DNA of 35,661 bases from Flammeovirga sp. EKP202 (GTDB lineage Bacteria; Bacteroidota; Bacteroidia; Cytophagales; Flammeovirgaceae). Every line of letters starts with the position of its first letter. The stretch's first letter is position 1. Positions 8,161-16,138 of this stretch are shown piece by piece. The DNA is taken from NCBI RefSeq assembly GCF_014534745.1, contig NZ_JACVVP010000071.1:1-35661 (forward strand), read 5' to 3'. A program made the position numbers and the translations under genes. A model generated the notes under the pieces. That model did no database searches. It worked only from the letters and a program-made list of their open reading frames with translations, and was not told the DNA's origin.

Positions 8161-9435
8161 CTACGCTTTTACCAATTGCCCTTTATTGACAATCGCTACA
8201 GCTTTACCTTTTAATTCTTTCCCTACGAAGGGTGTGTTTCTTGATTTCGATTGTATATCTCCTTCAGCGAAAGTCCATGTTGCTTCAGGATCGAAGACCG
8301 TTAATACAGCTTTGCTTCCCTCTGCGATTGGTGCTTGATCTACCTTTAAAATTTGACGAGGGTTAGTTGTTAGCTTCTCGATGATCGTATCTACGTCAAT
8401 GTCTTTTGGTAAGTTGGAAACAATAGATGCGAAAGCTGTTTCTAAACCTATGATACCAAAATCTGCTAAATCAAATTCTAAACGTTTTGACTCCGTATCT
8501 TGTGGAGTATGTGAAGATACAATAGCATCAATAGTTCCGTCTTTGATTCCCTCCCAAAGTGCATCGACATCTTTTTGAGATCTGAATGGAGGATTCACTT
8601 TTAGGTTGGTATCAAAAGAAGATAAATCTTCATCTGTAAATGCAACTTGATGAGCAGCAATATCACATGTCACTTTTAATCCCTCAGCTTTTGCCTTGCG
8701 GATGATCTCCACTGACTCCGGCGTAGAGATATTAGCAAAGTGTACTCTACCATCTGTATAAGTCAATAGAGAAATAATTTTTTGAATGGCTAACCACTCT
8801 GCTACATTTGGAATACCTCTCGTTCCCATCAATGTAGATGGAATACCTTCATTCATATGACCGTCGTTGTTCAACGTTTTCTCATCTGCTTTTTCGATCA
8901 TCAAGCCATCAAACAACTGCATGTACATCAAAGCTCTTTTGATAACACCAAGGTGCCAAGATGATTTTACTCCATCTGTAAAAGCAACAGCGCCAGCGTC
9001 GTGCATATCTTTTACCTCATTCATCTCTTCACCTTTACAGTCCTTTGTCAGTGCACCCATTGGGTGAATTTGAACTGGAGAAAAAGTGCTCATTTGCTTT
9101 ACAAAATGAATGCTTTCTTTGGATTGTATTACTGGAGTGGTATTCGGTAAAGTAGCAATGTCAGTAAAGCCACCAAAAGCAGCTGCTTTTCCTAAAGAGG
9201 CAATATCTTCTTTGAATTCTTCACCAGGTTCATTTAAAGTAGCTCTCATATCAAACCAACCTAATGAAACGTAAAGTTTCTCATTTCCTTCTATGACTTC
9301 AGCATTTGATGCGTCAATTTTATCAGTGGAAATTTTGTCGATGATACCATCCTTAATAAGGATGTTTACAATTTGTTTGTGATAGGTTGAGGAAGGGTCT
9401 GATACTCTTACCTTACTGAGCAGAATTTCTTTCAT
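8161..9435 (-). CDS. Dihydroorotase-like protein lacking metal ligands (probably non-catalytic)
   Basis: A 424-residue member of the amidohydrolase superfamily, closest by eye to type I dihydroorotase, the enzyme that cyclises carbamoyl aspartate in pyrimidine synthesis. The family frame is obvious (EPGEEFKEDI, GGFTDIATLPNT, RGIPNVAEW, NPPFRS, FGIIGLETAF, SRNTPFVGKEL). The catalytic residues are not: the HxH after the first strand is R64-A-T66, the substrate arginine before EPG is N68, the two further metal histidines are missing (IEKADE around 182; N235 in ANIST), and the catalytic aspartate is S308 in SSHTPQ. Only D154 remains. So it is probably a structural or regulatory paralogue, like the inactive PyrC' that holds aspartate transcarbamoylase in some bacteria. 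I start at ATG 9435; ATG 9441 and TTG 9450 are also in frame. It is transcribed alone. Confidence 0.85.
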   Translation of the reverse strand: MKEILLSKVRVSDPSSTYHKQIVNILIKDGIIDKISTDKIDASNAEVIEGNEKLYVSLGWFDMRATLNEPGEEFKEDIASLGKAAAFGGFTDIATLPNTTPVIQSKESIHFVKQMSTFSPVQIHPMGALTKDCKGEEMNEVKDMHDAGAVAFTDGVKSSWHLGVIKRALMYMQLFDGLMIEKADEKTLNNDGHMNEGIPSTLMGTRGIPNVAEWLAIQKIISLLTYTDGRVHFANISTPESVEIIRKAKAEGLKVTCDIAAHQVAFTDEDLSSFDTNLKVNPPFRSQKDVDALWEGIKDGTIDAIVSSHTPQDTESKRLEFDLADFGIIGLETAFASIVSNLPKDIDVDTIIEKLTTNPRQILKVDQAPIAEGSKAVLTVFDPEATWTFAEGDIQSKSRNTPFVGKELKGKAVAIVNKGQLVKA

Positions 9436-9515
9436 TACCATGTGACTCAAAAAGATCTTTTATTAATTTTTGGCCACACCAATGAAAAATCAGTTTGATT
9501 ATTGGAGTAACCGGA

Positions 9516-9523
9516 CAAATTTA
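9516..9523 (-). promoter_or_regulatory. Possible -7 element of the dihydroorotase-like gene
   Basis: Read on the minus strand, 9523-9516 is TAAATTTG, a perfect TAnnTTTG. Transcription would begin near 9509, about 75 bases before the start codon. No clear TTG lies 17-23 bases upstream, where the tandem heptamers begin instead, so support is partial. Confidence 0.3.
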
Positions 9524-9533
9524 AGATAAAAAA

Positions 9534-9561
9534 ATGAAGAATGAAGAATTAAGAATGAAGA
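9534..9561. repeat. Four tandem heptamers (ATGAAGA type)
   Basis: ATGAAGA occurs at 9534-9540, 9541-9547 and 9555-9561, with one variant ATTAAGA at 9548-9554, forming a head-to-tail block of four units in the long intergenic gap. Function unknown; it could be a slippage-prone tract upstream of the dihydroorotase-like gene. Confidence 0.75.
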
Positions 9562-9571
9562 GTTTGAATAG

Positions 9572-9600
9572 AATAATGCTCGTTACGCTGTACCATTATT
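9572..9600. repeat. Inverted repeat AATAATG/CATTATT
   Basis: Seven bases at 9572-9578 pair with 9594-9600 around a 15-base, comparatively GC-rich loop (CTCGTTACGCTGTAC). It has no T run beside it, so it does not look like a terminator. With the adjoining heptamers it may be part of a dispersed repeat family, which cannot be tested from a single copy. Confidence 0.45.
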
Positions 9601-9704
9601 TATTTTCAACTTCACATAGTAGGGCTAATTGGCTACAGAAAACACTCTAATAAAATTAATGATGTAAGTATTTTAGAAAGAAAAAAGAGACAAATTATCG
9701 TGTA

Positions 9705-9829
9705 CCATGACTGAAGTCATGGGCTGATGATACTGATTCCAACAACACTAAAGTGTTGCCTTCGTTATCAACCTTCAAGACTTTAGTCTTGGTTAGGTTA
9801 CTGTATCACCTGCTTATAGTTTTAACTAT
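9705..9829. repeat. Array of four short palindromes at 33-39 bp spacing (REP-like)
   Basis: Four perfect short stems lie in a row: CCATGACT-GA-AGTCATGG (9705-9722), CAACACT-AA-AGTGTTG (9743-9758), CAAGACT-TT-AGTCTTG (9776-9791) and ATAGTT-TT-AACTAT (9816-9829). Centres are 37, 33 and 39 bp apart. The first three share the core ACT-NN-AGT while the outer stem bases differ; the fourth has AGTT-TT-AACT, flanked by CACC (9807-9810) and GGTG (9830-9833). This recalls REP-type repeats moved by IS200-like RAYT transposases, but no such transposase gene is in the window. The stems have different sequences, so it is not a CRISPR array. Confidence 0.75.
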
Positions 9830-9904
9830 GGTGCAAGAAACACTTTATTCCAAGTACTTAATGTATTCAGCAGTAGATTGATTTCCGGTCAAATTTTTAA
9901 CCAT

Positions 9905-9932
9905 AAAAAAAGAGATACTTTTCAGTATCTCT
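9905..9932 (-). terminator. Rho-independent terminator of the STAS-RsbW operon
   Basis: AGAGATACT at 9911-9919 pairs perfectly with 9924-9932 around a TTTC loop. On the minus strand a TTTTTT run (complement of 9905-9910) follows. It lies 18 bases beyond the stop of the RsbW-like gene. Confidence 0.85.
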
Positions 9933-9950
9933 CCTTAATAAAAAATGCTC

Positions 9951-10361
9951 TCAAATTTGTTTTACCAGCCTGCAAACTTGATGTTTCCCGACTTGAACAA
10001 CTTGAACAGCATCCATAATATTTTTTACTAGTCTCAATCCCATTCCACCTTTGCGGTGTTCTTTAATCACATCATTAATAGTTGGGGACTGATAAGTTTT
10101 TATATCAAAAGCTTCTCCGTTATCCTTGATTTCGATAACGACGCTTTCGGCATCTATAGTAGTAGTAACAGTTACTTCTATTTCTTTGGTAGGGTCACAA
10201 CTGTTAGAATGAATCATTCTATTTGCACACACCTCATCAACTGCAACAACGATCATATCTCGTTTGGAATCAGGTACACTGTAGCTATCTAATGCCGAGA
10301 GAATAAATTCTCGGATTATATGTAGATTAGCGGTCTCACAGTTGACTTTTTTCCTAAACAT
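9951..10361 (-). CDS. RsbW/SpoIIAB-type anti-sigma serine kinase
   Basis: A 136-residue GHKL-type ATPase of the HATPase_c_2 group. Such proteins bind a sigma factor or another target and phosphorylate a STAS partner, so that the partner's phosphorylation state decides which one is bound. ATP-site motifs are intact: the N-box E43-V-C-A-N47 in AVDEVCANRMIHS, the G1 box D80-N-G-E-A-F-D, and the G2 box G105-G-M-G-L. The ATG at 10361 overlaps the TGA of the STAS gene by one base (TGATG), with AGGA upstream, so translation is probably coupled. A GTG at 10364 would give one more residue. No PP2C phosphatase or sigma factor is next to it, so its target must be elsewhere. Confidence 0.88.
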   Translation of the reverse strand: MFRKKVNCETANLHIIREFILSALDSYSVPDSKRDMIVVAVDEVCANRMIHSNSCDPTKEIEVTVTTTIDAESVVIEIKDNGEAFDIKTYQSPTINDVIKEHRKGGMGLRLVKNIMDAVQVVQVGKHQVCRLVKQI

Positions 10362-10711
10362 CACTGTCCTTTAATAATTTGGATGGCTTCTTCTTTGGTG
10401 GTAGCCAGATTTAAAAATTGATCTACTCCTAAAATTTCGAATACACTTCTAATATTGTCTGCAACATCAAATAAAACCATTGTGATATGGTCTGCCTCGA
10501 TATCGTCTAATCTGGAGGTAAAAACTCCAATTCCAGCAGATGAAATGTAAGTTAACCCTACACAATTTATCAATAACTTCTTGTCTCCTCTGTCAATCAC
10601 TTCTTGTAGCTTTGTATCTAAATCTACAGATGAACTTGCATCGAGCTCTCCAACCACATCGATTAGAGTGAAGTCACTTTCTTGTACAACATTAACGTCT
10701 ACTTTAGTCAT
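10361..10711 (-). CDS. STAS-domain anti-sigma factor antagonist
   Basis: A 116-residue single STAS domain protein (SpoIIAA/RsbV type), expected to be a soluble cytoplasmic partner of the kinase encoded immediately downstream. The sequence LIDVVGELDASSSVDLDTKL is the usual strand-loop-helix opening, and LTYISSAGIGVF contains the phosphorylation site, most likely S58 by alignment with S58 of SpoIIAA. In the known scheme the unphosphorylated STAS protein captures the kinase and releases its target. Start ATG 10711. A hairpin at 10788-10820 separates it from queA upstream. Confidence 0.9.
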   Translation of the reverse strand: MTKVDVNVVQESDFTLIDVVGELDASSSVDLDTKLQEVIDRGDKKLLINCVGLTYISSAGIGVFTSRLDDIEADHITMVLFDVADNIRSVFEILGVDQFLNLATTKEEAIQIIKGQ

Positions 10712-10787
10712 TACGTATACGGTTTAACATCATTAAGGTTTCCCTTATTTTGATTTTTTTTTACATTTTTTATCAAATCATGAAATA

Positions 10788-10820
10788 TAAGGTCATAGAC
10801 CATGATGATCTATAACCTTA
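10788..10820 (-). other. Near-perfect hairpin between queA and the STAS gene
   Basis: Twelve bases at 10788-10799 (TAAGGTCATAGA) pair with 10809-10820 with one mismatch and a nine-base loop. It lies 37 bases past the queA stop, which suits a terminator, but the following minus-strand bases (TTATATTTCATG) are only moderately T-rich. It could equally be a regulatory structure upstream of the STAS operon. Confidence 0.5.
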
Positions 10821-10856
10821 CAAATATGATTTTTTTGAAAGAAATCAATACGCTGA

Positions 10857-11903
10857 TTATAAAATCAACATAGCGTCTCCATAGCTTAAGAAACGGTATT
10901 TTTCTTTGATTGCTTCCTCGTAAGCTCTCATTACTAAATCATAACCACCAAATGCAGTAGCCATCATTAATAATGTAGATTTAGGCTTATGGAAACCTGT
11001 TACCATTGAGTTTACAATCTTGAAATCGTATGGAGGGAAGATAAATTTGTCTGTCCATCCTTCGTTTCCTTTCAATGTGTTAGATGCTGATACAGATGTT
11101 TCTAAAGAACGAAGTACTGTAGTACCGATAGCACAAACATTTTTCTTGTTTTCTAATGCTTTGTTTACAATATCTACTGTTTCTTCACCTACTCTGTAGT
11201 GCTCAGAATCCATTTTATGTTTTGTCAAATCCTCCACATCTACATCTCTGAAGGCACCTAAACCAACGTGCAATGTAATAGGAGTGATATCAACGCTCTT
11301 GATCTCGAATCTTTTGGCGATTTGAGGTGTAAAGTGAAGACCTGCAGAAGGAGCTGCTACAGCACCTTTCTTAGCAGCAAAGATAGTTTGGTAACGATCT
11401 TTGTCTGATGGCTCAGCCTCACGACCTAAATCTCTTGGAATTGGCGTCTCACCTAATTCCTCAATTGTTCTATAAAATTCTTCTTCTTCACCGTCTACTA
11501 AGAAACGGATCGTTCTACCTCTTGAAGTCGTGTTGTCAATAACTTCCGCTACTAAACTACCGTCTCCAAAGTATAATTTGTTACCTACACGGATTTTACG
11601 AGCAGGATCTACCAATACATCCCATAAGTGAGATTCTTTATTGAGTTCACGAAGAAGGAAAACTTCGATTTTAGCACCTGTCTTTTCCTTATTACCATAA
11701 AGACGAGCTGGGAAAACCTTAGTGTCGTTCATTACCAACACATCTCCATCATCAAAGTATTCCACGATGTCTCTGAACTTTCGGTGTTCGATTTCTCCTG
11801 TCTTACGGTGTAAAACCATTAAACGTGCATCGTCACGATTTTCCTCAGGATACTGAGCGATTAGATCTTGTGGTAGATCAAACTGGAATTGGGATAGCTT
11901 CAT
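10857..11903 (-). CDS. queA: S-adenosylmethionine:tRNA ribosyltransferase-isomerase QueA
   Basis: A 348-residue protein, the usual QueA length. It transfers and isomerises the ribosyl moiety of S-adenosylmethionine onto preQ1 at position 34 of tRNAs with GUN anticodons, forming epoxyqueuosine, the penultimate step of queuosine synthesis. Conserved blocks are clear: [35 protein letters not shown], the central HFTP segment in [41 protein letters not shown] and the C-terminal YGDAMLI. It stands alone on the minus strand with its own candidate promoter just upstream. Confidence 0.96.
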   Translation of the reverse strand: MKLSQFQFDLPQDLIAQYPEENRDDARLMVLHRKTGEIEHRKFRDIVEYFDDGDVLVMNDTKVFPARLYGNKEKTGAKIEVFLLRELNKESHLWDVLVDPARKIRVGNKLYFGDGSLVAEVIDNTTSRGRTIRFLVDGEEEEFYRTIEELGETPIPRDLGREAEPSDKDRYQTIFAAKKGAVAAPSAGLHFTPQIAKRFEIKSVDITPITLHVGLGAFRDVDVEDLTKHKMDSEHYRVGEETVDIVNKALENKKNVCAIGTTVLRSLETSVSASNTLKGNEGWTDKFIFPPYDFKIVNSMVTGFHKPKSTLLMMATAFGGYDLVMRAYEEAIKEKYRFLSYGDAMLIL

Positions 11904-11940
11904 GGAATGAAATTACGTATTATTTTCTTTCTGTAAATAT

Positions 11941-11974
11941 CAATATTAGCTTAACTTTACACAATACACACAAA
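11941..11974 (-). promoter_or_regulatory. Candidate queA promoter
   Basis: On the minus strand, TTTG at 11974-11971 is followed after 22 bases by TAATATTG at 11948-11941, one mismatch from TAnnTTTG. Transcription would start near 11934, giving a leader of about 30 bases before the queA ATG. Confidence 0.35.
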
Positions 11975-12089
11975 ATGCGTACCTTGAAAATCAAGACGGT
12001 AAATTTAACAAATAAAGATTAGATAATTTCCAAACAATCTTTTAGATAGAGATTTTATCATCAATTTTCCATCATTTTTTCTATAAAAC

Positions 12090-13343
12090 ATGCTTTTTAT
12101 AAAACTTTTCTTCGAAAGTTTCCGATTTGCAGTTCATGCTTTGAAAGAAAATATACTTAGAACAGTCCTTTCTCTCCTTGGTGTGACTGTCGGTATCTTT
12201 GCTATTATTGCCATTTTTACTTTGGTTGATGCTCTTAACAATGGTATACAAAGTAGCCTTTCTTCGTTCGGTAATAATGTGATTTACATAGGAAAATGGC
12301 CTTTTTCTTTCGGAAACGGGAATGATTACCCTTGGTGGAAATATTATAGACGCCCCAACCCAGACAGAAGTGAACTGAAGTTTATTCAGGAAAATGCGAA
12401 ATGGGTACAATCAATAGCCATTTATGAGTCTAAGAGAGGCAATACCATTAATTACAGAAGTAATTCCTTTGAAGATGGGAAAATTGTTGGAGCCTCTTAT
12501 GAATACAATAAAATCAATGCTATGCCTATCAGTGAAGGCCGTTATTTCACTCAAAGTGAGATGAGTGCAGGTACTCCAAAAGCAATTATTGGTAGTGATG
12601 TAGCACAGCAACTTTTTCCTCGTGGAGATGGCCTGGGTAAAATCATAAAAACAAAAGGAACAAAGTTTCAAATCATAGGAATTTTTGAGAAGCAAGGGGA
12701 AAGTTTTATTCCGACACCAAGCAATGATGATATTATTTTTATCCCCTATAATGCTCTCACTAAACTCTATGCTTCTAAAGGAAGATGGATCAGTGCTAAC
12801 CTCATTGCAAAAGGGTATGATAAAGACGAAAACCTGGGTGAAATTCTAGCTGAACTTCGTGGACTTTTAAGAATAAAAAGAGGATTGAAACCAAAGGAAG
12901 AAGACAATTTTGCTCTTAACAGAACAGACGCCATCGTTGAGTTTGTGAATGGAATTACAGGATCCTTGAAAGTGGCCGGTGGTATTATCGGACTTTTCTC
13001 TATTCTTGTCGGTGGGTTTAGTATCGCCAATATCATGTTTGTATCTGTAAAAGAAAGAACCTCACAAATTGGTATTCAAAAAGCATTGGGTGCTAAAAAT
13101 TACTTCATTCTATTACAGTTTTTATGTGAATCCATGTTCTTAAGTTTCTTTGGCGGTATAGGTGGACTATTCTTGGTTTCATTATTATCGTTGTTATCTA
13201 CTGAAACATTCGTGATTTCACTTAACTTTACAAACCTAATTATTGGTATGCTTATCTCAGGTTTAATCGGTATTATTTCAGGTATAGCACCTGCTATTTC
13301 AGCCGCTAAAATGGACCCCGTAGAAGCAATGAGAGCCGCGTAA
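12090..13343 (+). CDS. MacB/FtsX-type ABC transporter permease
   Basis: A 417-residue permease with the MacB arrangement: one span at about 25-47 (RTVLSLLGVTVGIFAIIAIF), a large periplasmic domain (about 50-285), then three spans in the FtsX domain (about 290-318, 338-370 and 385-405), ending in the typical KMDPVEAMRAA. The segment KERTSQIGIQKALGAK is the coupling region that touches the ATPase. Family members export peptides, lipoproteins or drugs, or act as mechanotransmission complexes; the substrate cannot be told. No ABC ATPase gene is adjacent, so the partner must be elsewhere. The gene ends 19 bases before the helicase gene and may share a transcript with it. Confidence 0.88.
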   Translation: MLFIKLFFESFRFAVHALKENILRTVLSLLGVTVGIFAIIAIFTLVDALNNGIQSSLSSFGNNVIYIGKWPFSFGNGNDYPWWKYYRRPNPDRSELKFIQENAKWVQSIAIYESKRGNTINYRSNSFEDGKIVGASYEYNKINAMPISEGRYFTQSEMSAGTPKAIIGSDVAQQLFPRGDGLGKIIKTKGTKFQIIGIFEKQGESFIPTPSNDDIIFIPYNALTKLYASKGRWISANLIAKGYDKDENLGEILAELRGLLRIKRGLKPKEEDNFALNRTDAIVEFVNGITGSLKVAGGIIGLFSILVGGFSIANIMFVSVKERTSQIGIQKALGAKNYFILLQFLCESMFLSFFGGIGGLFLVSLLSLLSTETFVISLNFTNLIIGMLISGLIGIISGIAPAISAAKMDPVEAMRAA

Positions 13344-13362
13344 ATATTATCCCCTAAGATTT

Positions 13363-14772
13363 ATGATCACACCTTCTGAAAGGATCAGTGCGTCTTTTCC
13401 TTTTGAGCCCACGGACGGTCAAAAGCAACTTTTTGACCTTCTTGATCAGTTTGTACTCGAAAAAAATAACCGACGAAATACGTTTTTATTAAAGGGTTAT
13501 GCAGGTACGGGTAAGACCTCTGTTTTAACCGCTTTTGCGAACGTATTAAGGTTTTATTCTTATAAAACGATGATGTTGGCTCCAACTGGTAGAGCAGCCA
13601 AAGTGATGTCTTCTTATGCCAAAAGAAAGGCGTACACGGTGCATCGTATCATCTACAAACAAACAGAGGATAAGGAAACGGGGTTATTGAGGTTTGAAAG
13701 ACAAAAAAATAAGGCTCAAAATACGATCTACATCATTGATGAAGCGTCCATGATCGATGATCAACCGCATACAGCAGGAGAGGGGCTTTTGAAATCCATT
13801 ATAGATTATGTTTTTGAAGATCCTAAATCCAACAATAAACTTTTTCTCATTGGAGATACTGCGCAGCTTCCTCCGGTAAAACAAGAAATCAGCCCTGCCT
13901 TAGATGAAATTTACTTACAAAATGTATTTCGTCTGAGCATTATTAGCCACGAATTAACTGAAGTAGTCCGACAAGCTTCCACTTCTGGTATTTTATATAA
14001 TGCCACTTTAGTTAGAAACTGTCTGGCTCAAAACACAGATATTCAATTCAACACCTCTTCTTTCAAAGATATTTTTAAGATGGGTTCTGATCGTTTAGAA
14101 GATGGTTTGTTGTATGGTTATGATAAATATGGGGTCGAAAATACGGTCATTATTACCCGTTCCAATCGAGCTGCTACACAATACAATCAATATATCAGAC
14201 GACAAATTCACTTTCGAGAAGAAGAACTGGATGCCGGAGATTATTTGATGGTAGTCAGAAATAACTACTTCTGGCTAGATGAAGATTCCCCTGCCGGATT
14301 TTTGGCCAATGGTGAATTTATTGAGGTAGCTGGAGTAGGAAATATTGAAGAAAAATATGGCTTCCGTTTTTGTGATATCAGGTTCCGATTATTGGATTAT
14401 GAAAACCATCCTACGGTCGAAGCCAAAATCATCTTGGATACACTTCATTCATTTACTCCTCAATTAGAACGAGAAGAATCTAGAAAGTTATACAACGCTG
14501 TCATAGAAGAATATGCGGATATAGAGAGCCCTAAAATCCGATTGAAAAGATTGAAAGAAGATGAATATCTCAATGCGCTTCAAGTAAAGTTTGCTTATGC
14601 TTTGACTTGTCATAAAGCACAAGGTGGGCAGTGGGACGCCATCTTTGTAGACATCGGTTATCTGAGAGATGATATGATTGACACCGACTTCTTGCGTTGG
14701 CAATATACTGCTATTACAAGAGCAAAATCAGAGTTGTTTTTAATGAATTATCCTGATCGATTCTTTGAATAA
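13363..14772 (+). CDS. RecD-like ATP-dependent DNA helicase (superfamily 1)
   Basis: A 469-residue SF1B helicase-like protein. The nucleotide site shows Walker A G45-YAGTGKT52, motif Ia LAPTGRAA, Walker B IID126-EASM, motif III LFLIGDTAQLPP, and the C-terminal UvrD_C_2-type segment ALTCHKAQGGQWDAIFVD followed by RWQYTAITRAKSELFLM with the motif VI arginine. In motif V, CHKAQG replaces the commoner VHKSQG. It is much shorter than RecD of RecBCD or RecD2 and has no visible N-terminal extension, so it fits the stand-alone AAA_30 helicases common in Bacteroidota. A role in DNA repair or replication is inferred. Confidence 0.9.
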   Translation: MITPSERISASFPFEPTDGQKQLFDLLDQFVLEKNNRRNTFLLKGYAGTGKTSVLTAFANVLRFYSYKTMMLAPTGRAAKVMSSYAKRKAYTVHRIIYKQTEDKETGLLRFERQKNKAQNTIYIIDEASMIDDQPHTAGEGLLKSIIDYVFEDPKSNNKLFLIGDTAQLPPVKQEISPALDEIYLQNVFRLSIISHELTEVVRQASTSGILYNATLVRNCLAQNTDIQFNTSSFKDIFKMGSDRLEDGLLYGYDKYGVENTVIITRSNRAATQYNQYIRRQIHFREEELDAGDYLMVVRNNYFWLDEDSPAGFLANGEFIEVAGVGNIEEKYGFRFCDIRFRLLDYENHPTVEAKIILDTLHSFTPQLEREESRKLYNAVIEEYADIESPKIRLKRLKEDEYLNALQVKFAYALTCHKAQGGQWDAIFVDIGYLRDDMIDTDFLRWQYTAITRAKSELFLMNYPDRFFE

Positions 14773-14825
14773 TTAAATCTCAAACTTTATCTTTCAAGAA
14801 TATATTTACTATTAATCAAAATATC

Positions 14826-15434
14826 ATGTTTAAAGCCCCTCTACCGGTTATTCAATTTGTAGAATCTATGAAATTGAAATACAAAGTATTCAAATCAACT
14901 GCACCTTATAAGCTTGTAGTTGGAAGTTCCGGTATTCAAGATCAAGGTTGGATTGGAAGTGATATTTTTGGATTGAACATTTTAAAAGAAGATAATTGGC
15001 GTTTTTATTTTAAAGAAGACTCTTTACAAAACATCATGGGTGAGCATGTTTGGGAACACCTTACACAAGAAGATGGAGCAAAAGCAGCAGAGAATTGTTA
15101 TAAGTTTTTGCAAAAAGGTGGAACCTTAAGAATTGCAGTTCCAGATGGTTACCATGTCGATCAGAAGTACATCGATTTTGTAAAACCTGGTGGAAATGGA
15201 ATTGGTGCCGATGATCATAAAGTACTTTATAATTATCAATCGTTAGGTAAAATGTTAGAGGAAATTGGTTTTAAGGTCACACCTGTAGAGTATTTTGATG
15301 AAGAAAAACATTTTGTGACTTCAGATTGGAGCTTAAGTCATGGTAAAATCAGAAGATCTCTTCAATTTGATGAACGAAATAAAGACGGAAATCCCAATTA
15401 TACTTCACTGATTGTGGATGCCACTAAAATATAG
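14826..15434 (+). CDS. SAM-dependent methyltransferase-like protein
   Basis: A 202-residue protein resembling the class I methyltransferase-like family often placed next to glycosyltransferases. Visible parts are the opening strand KLVVGSSGI with the phrase DQGWIGSDI, the segment MGEHVWEHLTQEDG, KGGTLRIAVPDGYH and a late FKVTPVEYFDEE. The glycine-rich SAM loop is weaker than in canonical enzymes (VGSSGIQ), so activity is not certain. It has no obvious functional partner here; it lies 53 bases after the helicase gene and ends at a strong bidirectional terminator. Confidence 0.75.
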   Translation: MFKAPLPVIQFVESMKLKYKVFKSTAPYKLVVGSSGIQDQGWIGSDIFGLNILKEDNWRFYFKEDSLQNIMGEHVWEHLTQEDGAKAAENCYKFLQKGGTLRIAVPDGYHVDQKYIDFVKPGGNGIGADDHKVLYNYQSLGKMLEEIGFKVTPVEYFDEEKHFVTSDWSLSHGKIRRSLQFDERNKDGNPNYTSLIVDATKI

Positions 15435-15441
15435 AATCACA

Positions 15442-15481
15442 AAAAAGTGCCATTGAAATTTAAACTTCAATGGCACTTTTT
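15442..15481. terminator. Bidirectional Rho-independent terminator
   Basis: Sixteen bases at 15442-15457 pair perfectly with 15466-15481 around an eight-base loop, with A and T runs at the two ends, so it works on both strands. It separates the plus-strand methyltransferase gene from the converging sigma-factor operon. Confidence 0.92.
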
Positions 15482-15493
15482 GTTTACTGTATA

Positions 15494-16138
15494 TTAGCGT
15501 TCTAAGTCTTCAATCATTTCATCAATTCCCTTCAGATCTTTACCATAAAATTTATCGATCCAATAATTCATTGCCGGTGGAGTGAATTTTCTAAACAATA
15601 GAAAAATGATCGATAAGGCTATGATAGAAAATACCGATACAAGTTGAGTGAGGGTATCCCAAACAAATAATCTACTTATGTCATCTCCTTCAGCTTCTAA
15701 GCCTAATGAAACCCCGAAAAAATAGCCAAAAAGCATAGAATAAGGAAGTAACCCATAGATGAGCATTTTTATTTGTTGTTGATAACTTTTTAAAATATAG
15801 GCTTTCACATTTTTCAAATAATTCAAGGTATCTAAACTATCAAAAGATCTTACTTTCTTTAGCTTTAATAGGTAATCCAGAAAATAAACTGCGACAGGCA
15901 ACACTCCAAGACCAACAACTAGCCAATTGTTTGAAGTTATTCCGTAATAAAGAGCTACACATAGTATAACGGCCCATGTGATAACCCATTCTAGCTTTGT
16001 TTTATTTACAATTTTATTGATCAAGTTCATAGATTCTTTTTTATGGTTTTTGGCGGTTTCTTTTACTGATTTTAAATCGGGAGAAGTTTGATGCCCCTCT
16101 TCCCATACTCCTTTGATTAAGTCAAACTCTTCTTCCAT
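15494..16138 (-). CDS. Four-span membrane protein, putative anti-sigma factor
   Basis: A 214-residue protein with a charged N-terminal cytoplasmic part (about 1-50, EEEFDLIKGVWEEGHQTSPDL) and four likely membrane spans (about 52-68, 72-90, 125-147 and 165-186), ending in a charged tail. It is translated from a frame that overlaps the 3' end of the sigma-factor gene by 22 bases, which implies tightly coupled expression. The place and topology fit a membrane anti-sigma factor that holds the sigma factor at its N-terminus, but no recognisable zinc-binding anti-sigma (ZAS) motif is seen, so the role is inferred from context. Confidence 0.6.
   Translation of the reverse strand: MEEEFDLIKGVWEEGHQTSPDLKSVKETAKNHKKESMNLINKIVNKTKLEWVITWAVILCVALYYGITSNNWLVVGLGVLPVAVYFLDYLLKLKKVRSFDSLDTLNYLKNVKAYILKSYQQQIKMLIYGLLPYSMLFGYFFGVSLGLEAEGDDISRLFVWDTLTQLVSVFSIIALSIIFLLFRKFTPPAMNYWIDKFYGKDLKGIDEMIEDLER

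Noticed and set aside
9577-9651. A 24-codon frame starting at an ATG in the intergenic repeat region
   Set aside because: Too short, overlaps repeats, and has no supporting spacing or signal.
9705-9833. The palindrome array as a possible CRISPR
   Set aside because: The four units differ in sequence, are only 14-18 bases long and have no cas genes nearby.
12014-12042. AAAGATT/AATCTTT inverted repeat before the permease gene
   Set aside because: Only seven A/T-rich pairs with a 15-base loop, expected by chance in this base composition.
13344-13362. Possible missing ABC ATPase next to the permease
   Set aside because: There are only 19 bases between the permease and the helicase, and neither neighbour is an ABC ATPase; no remnant is seen.
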